Below are positions 1-7,126 of a stretch of 62,072 nt of DNA, piece after piece. A program made the position numbers and the translations under genes. The notes under the pieces are model-generated. The model searched no databases and was not told the origin of the DNA. It worked only from the letters and a program-made list of their open reading frames with translations. The DNA is from Geobacteraceae bacterium (lineage in GTDB: Bacteria; Desulfobacterota; Desulfuromonadia; Geobacterales; DSM-12255). How positions within the stretch are numbered: position 1 is the stretch's first letter; each line of letters starts with the position of its first letter. The DNA is taken from the NCBI GenBank assembly GCA_013377075.1, contig JACABD010000002.1:68530-130601 (forward strand), given 5' to 3'.

Positions 1-564
1 AAGCCTGGTGGTTTGACCGACGAAATTGTCCTGAAATTGAAAAAAACCGGCTTTGCAGCAGCTGAAGTCGGTGCTGATGCGGCTTCAGACAGAACCTTGA
101 AAAAAATGGGCAAGAATTTCCTTTTCAAGGATGTTGTCGAGTGCAATGAAGTCCTCAGCCGCAACGGTATTGCAACCTCCCACTTCTTCATGTTCGGCTG
201 CCCCGGTGAGACCCCGGAGAGTGTTGAAGAGGGGATTAAAAATGTTCTCTCCCTGAAGAACTGCGTCGCCTTCATCTTCATGGGGATAAGAATCCTCCCC
301 GATACACCGCTTGCGAAGATAGCCGTAAAGGAAGGGGTGATAACTGCTGATCTGGATCTCTTGCAGCCTGTCTACTACCTCTCGCCGACAGTTGACCGTG
401 AATGGCTTGAAAAACGTCTTACTGATGCCTTCGATGGTGTAAGGCACTGTCTCTTCCCGCCTGATGCAATGGACAACAGCCTGCAGATCCTCCACAAACT
501 GGGCTACACCGGGCCGATGTGGGATCTGCTCCTTTCCGACCGCAAGAGACCAAGGCATGCCTGA
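1..564 (+). CDS. B12-binding-type radical SAM protein, C-terminal part (5' end outside window)
   Basis: The reading frame is open through the left edge (it reads KPGGLTDEIV from base 1), so only about the last 187 residues are present. The segment has the look of the back half of a radical SAM TIM barrel: a GFAAAEVGADAASD stretch, a FGCPGETPESVEEGI motif and a late RILPDTPL motif, as in the cobalamin-binding radical SAM proteins found beside lipid biosynthesis genes. The B12 domain and the CxxxCxxC cluster would lie upstream and cannot be seen. The stop overlaps the start of the next gene by 8 nt, which implies co-translation. Substrate is unknown; lipid tailoring is inferred from the neighbouring glycosyltransferase and acyltransferase. 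Confidence 0.7.
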   Translation, partial: KPGGLTDEIVLKLKKTGFAAAEVGADAASDRTLKKMGKNFLFKDVVECNEVLSRNGIATSHFFMFGCPGETPESVEEGIKNVLSLKNCVAFIFMGIRILPDTPLAKIAVKEGVITADLDLLQPVYYLSPTVDREWLEKRLTDAFDGVRHCLFPPDAMDNSLQILHKLGYTGPMWDLLLSDRKRPRHA

Positions 565-1756
565 ATACTGTAACCTTCCGGAGAGCTATCTCTGGGCAGT
601 GCTTCCTGTCTATAATAACTGCGAAACTGTCCGGGATATTGCCATAAGGTGCCGGGCTATCCTGAAAAATGTTGTTGTTGTTGACGACGGCTCAACCGAT
701 AAGGATATCAAGGCTCTTCTCAGTGAGCTTGACGTAAAGGTTCTTGTCCATCCTCTGAATATGGGGAAGGGTGAAGCAATCCGCACTGCCTCAAGGTATG
801 TGGAGGATCAGGGTGGCAGCTACATAATTACCGTTGATACCGATGGTCAGCACCTTCCCGAGGATATCAGCAAATTCATCCCGGTCATCTTGCAGGACGA
901 TCACTCCATAGTAGTCGGCAGCAGGGACTTCACTACTGAAAATGTCCCTTCCTCAAGCAAGTTCGGTCGATCCTTTGCCAACTTCTGGCTTCTGGTCGAG
1001 ACCGGCATCAAGATAGATGATTGTCAGAGCGGTTTCAGGGCCTATCCTGTCAGATATCTCAATCAGATTCGCATCAGGGGCGATCACTACGATTTTGAGG
1101 CGGAAATCCTTGCCAGAGCCGCATGGGCCGGGCTGAACCTCAAGTCGGTCGATATTGAAGTGATCTATCCAAAGCCTGAAGAGAGGGTTTCAAGTTTCAA
1201 CCCTTTTCTCGACAACCTTCGCCTTACCCATACCCACGCACTGCTTTTTGGCAGGCGTCTTCTGCCGATCCCGAGTAAAAAACTTGTCAGGAAAGAGAGA
1301 AATTTTGATCTGTCTCTGCTTCGCCACCCGCTGAAGGTTCTGAAAATACTCCTTAAAGAAAATGCAACCCCTGAAGGACTTGCCCTTTCTGCCGCTGTCG
1401 GCCTGTTCATCGCGGTTCTGCCGATATTCTTTCTCCATACCTGGGTGATTCTCTACTTTTCACAGCGACTATCCCTCAACAAGATCGTCTCACTCAACAT
1501 TCAGCATCTTGCCATGCCTCCGTTTGTTCCTGCACTCTGTATTTCAATGGGCTACTACATGAGAAACGGTCAGTGGCTGACCGAACTCTCTTTCGCCACT
1601 GTTTTCAGGGAGTTTTCATCAAGGCTTTATGAGTGGTTTCTTGGTTCTTTAATTGTAGCGCCCCTCTCAGCGGTTCTTGTCTGGGGTATTGTCTATTTTG
1701 CAGCAAACAATTTGAAAAAAATCAGGCAACAGAATGTCCAGTCAAAAGAGTGTTGA
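557..1756 (+). CDS. Family 2 glycosyltransferase fused to a DUF2062 membrane domain
   Basis: About 399 residues. The start chosen is the ATG at 557, which overlaps the upstream stop by 8 nt; a longer frame from 464 adds about 31 residues without similarity to the family. The N-terminal GT-A domain shows VVVVDDGSTD, LNMGKGEAI and the metal-binding DTDGQH (a DXD motif), then SGFRAYP. From roughly residue 265 a DUF2062-like region with hydrophobic segments follows (for example GLFIAVLPIFFLHTWVI), so the enzyme is probably held on the inner membrane. It likely transfers a sugar to a lipid carrier or lipid. The next gene starts 23 nt before its stop. The fusion is common in bacteria; the acceptor is not known. 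Confidence 0.8.
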   Translation: MPEYCNLPESYLWAVLPVYNNCETVRDIAIRCRAILKNVVVVDDGSTDKDIKALLSELDVKVLVHPLNMGKGEAIRTASRYVEDQGGSYIITVDTDGQHLPEDISKFIPVILQDDHSIVVGSRDFTTENVPSSSKFGRSFANFWLLVETGIKIDDCQSGFRAYPVRYLNQIRIRGDHYDFEAEILARAAWAGLNLKSVDIEVIYPKPEERVSSFNPFLDNLRLTHTHALLFGRRLLPIPSKKLVRKERNFDLSLLRHPLKVLKILLKENATPEGLALSAAVGLFIAVLPIFFLHTWVILYFSQRLSLNKIVSLNIQHLAMPPFVPALCISMGYYMRNGQWLTELSFATVFREFSSRLYEWFLGSLIVAPLSAVLVWGIVYFAANNLKKIRQQNVQSKEC

Positions 1757-2627
1757 GCGCAAAAGGGGCAACAGGCTCGGCTTCTGGTTTTTCAGGACTG
1801 CTGCCAGGTTCACCGGCCTGCGCGGTGCTTACGGTCTTCTCTATTTCGTCTGTCTTTACTATTTTCTGGTAGACCGTGGGCTTGTCATTGAATCCCTTCC
1901 GTACATAAAGAGACGTTTCCCGGAAAAAGGGAGATTCGGCCAGCTTTTCACCCTCTACCTGCTCTTCGTCAGCCAGGGTAAATGCCTTGTTGACAGATTT
2001 GCCGTTGCTGCCGGTTACGAAGGGATCAAAATAGATATCGTTGGCTATGAAAAGGCAAGGGAGCTGATTGCCTCAAGTGAAAAGGGGATGATTCTCCTGA
2101 CAGCCCACATCGGCAGCTGGCAGGTTGCCATGTCAGCCCTGAAAAAGTTCGATCGTCATGTTCACGTCATGATGCGCCCCGAAGATAATGAGGCGGTCAA
2201 GGATGCCCTGAATCTCGACAGTGAAAGCGAGCGGGTCAGGGTGATTCTCACCAGCGGTGCCCTTGGTGGTGTAATCGAAGCGCTCAAGGCCATAGACAGC
2301 GGAGATCTTGTCACCGTAATGGGTGACAGACCATATGATTTCCCTGCTGTAGATGCCAGATTCATGGGGGGTGAGGTCAGTTTTCCCTACGGTGCGTTTA
2401 CCCTGGCCTCAGCTGCAAAATGCCCTGTACTGGTTCTACTCTCCGCCAAAGTAGATATTGACAGATATGTTGTCGATGTTTCAAATGTCATTTACCCCGA
2501 AGCCGTTCAAGGCGCACGAAAAAAGGATGCGGTAAAGGATTCAGTCCAGCAGTATGCCAATCTTCTTGAAAACTACGTAACCGAGCATCCATTGCAGTGG
2601 TTTGTTTTCAGGAATATCTGGAAGTAA
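1734..2627 (+). CDS. LpxL/HtrB-like lysophospholipid acyltransferase family protein
   Basis: 297 residues with the layout of the LpxL/HtrB acyltransferase superfamily: a hydrophobic N-terminal segment around residues 30-45, then LTAHIGSWQVA near residue 120 and VMGDRP near residue 195. The usual catalytic HX4(D/E) reads HIGSWQ here, so glutamine takes the acidic position. The 23-nt overlap with the glycosyltransferase puts it in the same lipid operon. It probably acylates a glycolipid or phospholipid at the inner membrane, but neither acyl donor nor acceptor can be told from sequence. It is full length and ends 68 nt before the tRNA-Val gene. Confidence 0.72.
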   Translation: MSSQKSVERKRGNRLGFWFFRTAARFTGLRGAYGLLYFVCLYYFLVDRGLVIESLPYIKRRFPEKGRFGQLFTLYLLFVSQGKCLVDRFAVAAGYEGIKIDIVGYEKARELIASSEKGMILLTAHIGSWQVAMSALKKFDRHVHVMMRPEDNEAVKDALNLDSESERVRVILTSGALGGVIEALKAIDSGDLVTVMGDRPYDFPAVDARFMGGEVSFPYGAFTLASAAKCPVLVLLSAKVDIDRYVVDVSNVIYPEAVQGARKKDAVKDSVQQYANLLENYVTEHPLQWFVFRNIWK

Positions 2628-2647
2628 GGGGTGAAATATAAAAAAAC

Positions 2648-2676
2648 TTGACTTTCACTCACAATGTCAGTATTTA
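2648..2676 (+). promoter_or_regulatory. Sigma-70-like promoter for tRNA-Val
   Basis: TTGACT at 2648-2653 and TATTTA at 2671-2676 are separated by 17 nt. A start near 2683 would sit about 13 nt before the mature tRNA 5' end. No protein-coding frame uses this stretch. Confidence 0.5.
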
Positions 2677-2695
2677 TAACGTTCGTTTTTGAAGC

Positions 2696-2770
2696 AGGCG
2701 CGTAGCTCAGGGGTAGAGCACTAGCTCGACACGCTAGGGGTCGGCGGTTCGAAACCGCCCGCGCCTACCA
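2696..2770 (+). tRNA. tRNA-Val (anticodon GAC)
   Basis: A complete cloverleaf can be drawn. The 7-bp acceptor stem is AGGCGCG (2696-2702) with CGCGCCT (2760-2766). The D arm is GCTC/GAGC, the anticodon stem is CTAGC/GCTAG, and the T arm is GGCGG-TTCGAAA-CCGCC. CCA is encoded at 2768-2770. The anticodon loop is TCGACAC, giving anticodon GAC for valine. Position 33, just before the anticodon, is C rather than the nearly universal T. The gene stands alone, in front of thrS, and is followed by an intrinsic terminator. Confidence 0.93.
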
Positions 2771-2799
2771 TTTAGCTTTACGGTGGTAGGGAATGTGTG

Positions 2800-2828
2800 A
2801 GGCATCGGGATTCGATGCCTTTTCTTTT
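2800..2828 (+). terminator. Intrinsic terminator between tRNA-Val and thrS
   Basis: The 8-bp stem AGGCATCG (2800-2807) / CGATGCCT (2813-2820) has a 5-nt loop and is followed by TTTCTTTT. The thrS Shine-Dalgarno (AAGGGG, 2829-2834) starts directly after the T tract, so the hairpin separates the tRNA from thrS but is also placed to act on thrS expression. Confidence 0.75.
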
Positions 2829-2840
2829 AAGGGGCTTATT

Positions 2841-4751
2841 ATGGCTGACATTGCGGTCGTCCTTCCGGATGGTTCACAGAGAACAGTTCAGAACGGTGCA
2901 ACTGTACGTGATCTTGCAGCATCCATTGGTGCAGGGCTTGCTAAGGCTGCTATTGCCGGGAAGGTCAATGGAGAGCTCGTTGATCTTGCTGCTACTTTGA
3001 ATGACAATGATTCAGTATCGATTATCACAGAAAAGAGCCCCGAGGCTCTTGAAATAATCCGTCACTCCACGTCACACCTCATGGCTCAGGCTGTAAAGCA
3101 GCTCTTTCCTCAAGCCAAGGTAACTATCGGTCCGGCAATTGAAACCGGTTTTTACTATGATTTCGATGTAGACCACCCATTCACTCCTGAAGATCTTGAA
3201 AAAATTGAAAAAAGAATGGGCGAACTTGCAAAATCCTCCATGCAGATAGTTAGAGAAGAGCTTTCAAGCTCTGCTGCTGTCACCATGTTTAAGGGTATGG
3301 GCGAAGATTATAAAGTTGAGCTTATTGAAGATCTTGGCGTTGATTCTGTCTCTCTTTATCGACAGGGTGATTTTGCCGATCTCTGCCGTGGTCCCCATCT
3401 CCCTTCAACCTCTTTTTGCAAGGCATTCAAGCTAACTTCCATAGCCGGTGCATACTGGCGGGGTGACGAGAAACGCAAAATGCTACAGCGTGTATACGGG
3501 ACAGCATTTGCAGACAAGAAAGAGCTGGAAGCTTACCTTGAGCGGATCGAAGAGGCAAAGCGCCGTGATCACAGAAAGCTTGGTAAAGAGCTTGATTTTT
3601 TTTCCTTCAGTGATGAAGTAGGGGCAGGCTTTGCTATCTGGCATCCAAAAGGCGCAATGCTTCGTACTGTACTTGAAGACTTTGAGCGCAAGGAGCATCT
3701 AAAGCGCGGTTATGACATAGTTGTCGGCCCACAGATTCTCAAGTCCGAACTCTGGCAGCGATCGGGACATTACGAGAACTACCGTGAAAACATGTATTTC
3801 ACTGAAGTCGACGAGCAGAGTTATGGCGTCAAGCCGATGAACTGTCTTGCCCACATGATGATCTATAAATCACAGCTGCGTAGCTACAGAGATCTGCCGC
3901 TTCGTTACTTCGAACTTGGCACTGTTCACCGTCACGAGCGTGCAGGAGTGCTCCACGGACTTCTTCGGGTACGATGCTTTACCCAGGATGATGCCCATAT
4001 TCTCTGTACTCCGCAGCAGCTTGATTCCGAGATCAAGGATGTTATTGCCTTTGTCGCAGAAATCATGGCAAAGTTCGGCTTCGATTTTGATATGGAGCTC
4101 TCTACCAGACCTGAGAAGTCCATAGGCTCGGATAATGACTGGGAGCGGGCAACCAATGCGCTTCTCGGTGCATTGAAAGACTCTGGCCGCCCATACGAGA
4201 TAAATGAAGGTGATGGTGCCTTTTACGGACCCAAAATCGACATTAAACTCAGAGACTGCCTTGACAGGAAATGGCAGTGTGCTACAATCCAGTGCGATTT
4301 TACCCTCCCTGAACGCTTTGACCTTAACTATATTGATAGTGATGGCGAGAAAAAGCGACCTGTAATGGTTCACAGGGTAATTCTCGGTTCTATTGAACGT
4401 TTTATCGGCGTCCTGATCGAGCACTTTGCCGGGAGTTTTCCTCTCTGGTTGTCGCCCGTTCAGGCAGTTTTGTTGACAGTGACAGACGCACAGATACCTT
4501 ATGCAGAACGGCTCTACATGCAGCTTCGCAATGCAGGAGTGAGAGTTCAGAAAGATTTTCGTAATGAAAAACTCGGTTTCAAGATACGTGAGTCACAGCT
4601 GCAAAAAGTTCCCTATATGCTTATAATCGGTGATAAAGAGGTTGAGTCAAACACCCTTACACCTAGATTCAGAGACGGGAAGAATCTTGAGCCAATGTCT
4701 CCTGAAAGTTTTATAGGGTTTGTTTCAACAGAATCAGCAAATTTCCACTAG
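2841..4751 (+). CDS. thrS: Threonyl-tRNA synthetase
   Basis: 636 residues, the normal full length. ThrRS charges tRNA-Thr in the cytoplasm. Order: an N-terminal TGS domain (about residues 1-62), the SAD editing domain with HSTSH (about 72-76), the class II catalytic core, and a C-terminal anticodon-binding domain. The zinc ligands are visible as Cys in KPMNCLAHM (about 335), His in VHRHERAG and His in [12 protein letters not shown] (about 511). The ATG at 2841 is preferred over one at 2793 because it has AAGGGG 6 nt upstream and begins at the TGS domain; the longer form would run through the terminator hairpin. It heads the translation operon with infC 11 nt downstream. Confidence 0.97.
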   Translation: MADIAVVLPDGSQRTVQNGATVRDLAASIGAGLAKAAIAGKVNGELVDLAATLNDNDSVSIITEKSPEALEIIRHSTSHLMAQAVKQLFPQAKVTIGPAIETGFYYDFDVDHPFTPEDLEKIEKRMGELAKSSMQIVREELSSSAAVTMFKGMGEDYKVELIEDLGVDSVSLYRQGDFADLCRGPHLPSTSFCKAFKLTSIAGAYWRGDEKRKMLQRVYGTAFADKKELEAYLERIEEAKRRDHRKLGKELDFFSFSDEVGAGFAIWHPKGAMLRTVLEDFERKEHLKRGYDIVVGPQILKSELWQRSGHYENYRENMYFTEVDEQSYGVKPMNCLAHMMIYKSQLRSYRDLPLRYFELGTVHRHERAGVLHGLLRVRCFTQDDAHILCTPQQLDSEIKDVIAFVAEIMAKFGFDFDMELSTRPEKSIGSDNDWERATNALLGALKDSGRPYEINEGDGAFYGPKIDIKLRDCLDRKWQCATIQCDFTLPERFDLNYIDSDGEKKRPVMVHRVILGSIERFIGVLIEHFAGSFPLWLSPVQAVLLTVTDAQIPYAERLYMQLRNAGVRVQKDFRNEKLGFKIRESQLQKVPYMLIIGDKEVESNTLTPRFRDGKNLEPMSPESFIGFVSTESANFH

Positions 4752-4762
4752 GGGGTGGCGCC

Positions 4763-5275
4763 ATAGCTAAGGCAACGGTTAACATCAATCAGGCAATCAG
4801 ATCAAGAGAAGTTCGTGTCATTGGAGCAGAAAGCGAGCAGATAGGGGTTATTACCATTCAGGAAGCCCTGGCAATGGCAGAAGCCCAGCAACTTGACCTG
4901 GTTGAGGTTTCACCGACTGCTGTACCTCCTGTTTGCCGTATAATGGATTATGGCAAATTCAAGTATCAGCAAAGTAAGAAGATGCAGGAAGCAAAAAAGA
5001 AACAGGTACAGGTTCAACTCAAAGAGGTCAAGCTTCGTCCTAAAACAGACGAGCACGATATGCTCTTTAAAATAAAGAATGTAAGACGATTTCTAGAAGA
5101 GGGAAACAAAGCCAAGATTACCCTTGTTTTCAGGGGACGTGAGATAACACATATGGAGTACGGCCAGAAGGCACTTGACCGTTTTGTGCACGATCTCGAA
5201 GATGTTGCTGTTATTGAAGTCAGACCAAAAATGGAAGGGCGTAGTATGTTCATGATTGTCGCCCCGAAAAAATAG
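4763..5275 (+). CDS. infC: Translation initiation factor IF-3 (ATA start codon)
   Basis: 170 residues. IF-3 binds the 30S subunit and rejects non-canonical start codons and elongator tRNAs. The frame must extend upstream of the first ATG (4874), because residues such as KATVNINQAIRSREVRVIG, typical of the IF-3 N-terminus, are encoded before it. The family start position falls on ATA at 4763, with a purine-rich GGGGGTGG ribosome site just upstream (4751-4758). No in-frame ATG, GTG or TTG lies between the thrS stop and this point. Rare starts are a known feature of infC and allow autoregulation. The C-terminal domain (from about residue 85) is complete, with LRPKTDEHD. Confidence 0.93.
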   Translation: MAKATVNINQAIRSREVRVIGAESEQIGVITIQEALAMAEAQQLDLVEVSPTAVPPVCRIMDYGKFKYQQSKKMQEAKKKQVQVQLKEVKLRPKTDEHDMLFKIKNVRRFLEEGNKAKITLVFRGREITHMEYGQKALDRFVHDLEDVAVIEVRPKMEGRSMFMIVAPKK

Positions 5276-5299
5276 ATTAATACGAACAGGAGATAACAA

Positions 5300-5497
5300 A
5301 TGCCAAAAATCAAGACAAACAGTGGTGCTGCAAAGCGTTTCAAGAAAACAGCATCAGGAAAGATCAAGCGCGGTTGTGCATTCACCAGCCACATCCTTAC
5401 CAGCAAGACCCGCAAGTGCAAGCGCAACCTGCGCCAAGGCGGCATGGTTGCTGCTGCTGATGCTAAAAACATTGCCCAGTTGATTCCGTATATGTAG
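5300..5497 (+). CDS. rpmI: 50S ribosomal protein L35
   Basis: 65 residues, very basic, starting [20 protein letters not shown], the signature of L35. It lies 24 nt after infC with AGGAG ahead of the ATG. It belongs to the conserved infC-rpmI-rplT unit and assembles into the large ribosomal subunit. Length and sequence are typical. Confidence 0.97.
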   Translation: MPKIKTNSGAAKRFKKTASGKIKRGCAFTSHILTSKTRKCKRNLRQGGMVAAADAKNIAQLIPYM

Positions 5498-5502
5498 AAA
5501 GA

Positions 5503-5628
5503 CAGGTTGAAGGCTGAAGGTGAAAAGGTAATTTGATTTTCCTTCAGCCTTTTACCTTCAGCCTGATTTATAAGTCCGTGAACCGTGAGGAAATAGTCTC
5601 CCCTTGCGGATCCGGCGAAATACCATCA
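5503..5628 (+). promoter_or_regulatory. Structured intergenic leader before rplT
   Basis: The 147-nt gap between rpmI and rplT is unusually long for this operon. GGCTGAAGGTGAAAAGG near 5512-5528 can pair with either of two tandem copies of CCTTCAGCC (about 5540-5548 and 5554-5562), giving mutually exclusive hairpins. A second stem, CCGTGAGG/CCTTGCGG (two G-U pairs), lies at about 5583-5608. The position, directly upstream of rplT, is where L20 autoregulation acts in other bacteria. Function is inferred; alternatively the first part is a dispersed intergenic repeat. Confidence 0.4.
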
Positions 5629-5644
5629 ACAAAAGGAGTAGTAA

Positions 5645-5998
5645 ATGCCACGCGTAAAAAGAGGATTTAAAGCGAGACAAAGAAGAAACAAGGTACTCAA
5701 GCTGGCCAAAGGGTATCGTGGTGCACGCAGTAAACTGTTCAGAAGCGCCACCGAGGCAGTTGATCGCGCACTTAATTATGCTTTCCGTGACCGCCGTGTT
5801 AAAAAACGTGATTTCCGTGCTCTCTGGATTGTCCGTATCAATGCTGCTGCACGCATTAACGGTATAACTTACAGCAGGCTTATTCATGGCCTTAAAGTTG
5901 CCAAGGTCGAAATCGACCGCAAGGTAATGGCTGATCTTGCAGTATCTGATCCATCAGGTTTTGCTCATATAGCCACTTTGGCAAAAGCCAGCGCCTAG
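5645..5998 (+). CDS. rplT: 50S ribosomal protein L20
   Basis: 117 residues. The start [14 protein letters not shown] and the core [15 protein letters not shown] are diagnostic for L20, an early assembly protein of the 50S subunit and, in several bacteria, a repressor of its own operon. AAAAGGAG precedes the ATG. The C-terminal globular half includes [16 protein letters not shown] strong terminator-like hairpin follows 22 nt after the stop. Confidence 0.97.
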   Translation: MPRVKRGFKARQRRNKVLKLAKGYRGARSKLFRSATEAVDRALNYAFRDRRVKKRDFRALWIVRINAAARINGITYSRLIHGLKVAKVEIDRKVMADLAVSDPSGFAHIATLAKASA

Positions 5999-6020
5999 CC
6001 CCAGAACATGACCAGATAAA

Positions 6021-6057
6021 AGAAATGGAATGCAAAGCATTCCATTTCTTTTTTTTT
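6021..6057 (+). terminator. Strong intrinsic terminator between rplT and pheS
   Basis: A perfect 13-bp stem, AGAAATGGAATGC (6021-6033) / GCATTCCATTTCT (6037-6049), has a 3-nt loop and runs into nine T residues. It ends only 11 nt before the pheS ATG, with the pheS ribosome site directly after the T tract. It must either end rplT transcripts or gate read-through into pheST. No phenylalanine-rich leader peptide is visible upstream. Confidence 0.85.
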
Positions 6058-6068
6058 AAGGGAACACG

Positions 6069-7085
6069 ATGAGAGATCAACTTCTAAATCTACAAAATCA
6101 GGCTCTTGCCGATCTTGCTGGTATAACCGGTGAAGACGAACTTCAGTCGCTTAGGGTCAGGTTCCTAGGGAAGAAAGGGGAACTGACATCAATTATGAAA
6201 GGGATAGGCGCTCTTACTGCCGAAGAGAGGCCGCTCATTGGCCAGGTTGTCAACTCTGTAAGAGACTGCCTTGAGGCCGCTTTTGAGTCGGCTTCTACTC
6301 TCCTTAGAGATACAATCAAGTCACAAAAGCTAAATAATGAGAAGGTTGACGTGACTCTCCCGGGAAGATCTCTTCCAAGTGGCACAAAACATCCTGTTTC
6401 TCTGGTTATTGAAGAGATTTCCGATATTTTTGCAGGTCTTGGATTTATAGTAGCAGAGGGGCCGGAAATTGAACTTGACTACTATAATTTCGAAGCACTC
6501 AATTTCCCGAAAGATCACCCCGCCAGAGACATGCAGGATACTTTTTTTGTTCAGAATAATCTGCTTCTGAGAACACATACTTCCCCCGTGCAAATCCGCA
6601 CAATGCTGAAGCAGAAACCACCGGTAAGAATTATTGCTCCGGGAACTGTTTATCGCTGTGATTATGACGCTACACACTCGCCAATGTTTCACCAGATAGA
6701 AGGTTTGATGGTTGACAAAGGTGTAACTTTCGGTGATCTCAAAGGAATCCTTACCATATTCACAAACCAAATGTTTGGCAGTGACATAGGTGTTCGTCTT
6801 CGCCCGAGCTTTTTCCCGTTTACTGAACCAAGTGCAGAAGTGGATATCGCCTGTGTTATCTGTCGAGGCAAAGGGTGCAGGGTGTGTAAAAATACCGGAT
6901 GGCTTGAAATTCTAGGCGCCGGAATGGTTGACCCTGAAGTATTCCGCCATGTTGATTACGATTCTGAAAACTACAGCGGTTTTGCATTTGGAATGGGAAT
7001 TGAGAGGGTCGCGATGCTTAAATACGGAATTAGTGATATGCGACTTCTGTTTGAAAATGATGTCCGCTTCCTTTCTCAATTCTAA
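6069..7085 (+). CDS. pheS: Phenylalanyl-tRNA synthetase alpha subunit
   Basis: 338 residues. It forms the catalytic half of the alpha2beta2 PheRS. An N-terminal coiled-coil region (about 1-90) is followed by the class II core: [10 protein letters not shown] near 108, the motif 2 region [14 protein letters not shown], and motif 3 in [15 protein letters not shown] near 310. A CxxC-x-C cysteine set ([12 protein letters not shown]) around residue 262 is seen in many bacterial PheS. AAGGGA lies 5 nt before the ATG and the gene is followed after 41 nt by pheT. Confidence 0.97.
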   Translation: MRDQLLNLQNQALADLAGITGEDELQSLRVRFLGKKGELTSIMKGIGALTAEERPLIGQVVNSVRDCLEAAFESASTLLRDTIKSQKLNNEKVDVTLPGRSLPSGTKHPVSLVIEEISDIFAGLGFIVAEGPEIELDYYNFEALNFPKDHPARDMQDTFFVQNNLLLRTHTSPVQIRTMLKQKPPVRIIAPGTVYRCDYDATHSPMFHQIEGLMVDKGVTFGDLKGILTIFTNQMFGSDIGVRLRPSFFPFTEPSAEVDIACVICRGKGCRVCKNTGWLEILGAGMVDPEVFRHVDYDSENYSGFAFGMGIERVAMLKYGISDMRLLFENDVRFLSQF

Positions 7086-7126
7086 CTTAAAACATTAACT
7101 AATAGTTGTAACTATCAGGACTATAT

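Noticed and set aside
3870-4424. Long antisense frame (184 codons) within thrS
   Set aside because: It lies wholly inside a full-length, well-conserved synthetase gene and shows no family features or ribosome site. It is a frame shadow.
4756-4758. GTG as the infC start
   Set aside because: It is not in the IF-3 reading frame; only ATA at 4763 fits the family N-terminus.
5014-5472. Antisense frame of 152 codons across infC and rpmI
   Set aside because: It overlaps two certain translation genes and its product has low-complexity, unnatural composition.
6000-6068. Phe leader-peptide attenuator before pheS
   Set aside because: The only small frame upstream (ATG at 6009) encodes three residues without phenylalanine. 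The hairpin is real, but this mechanism is not supported.
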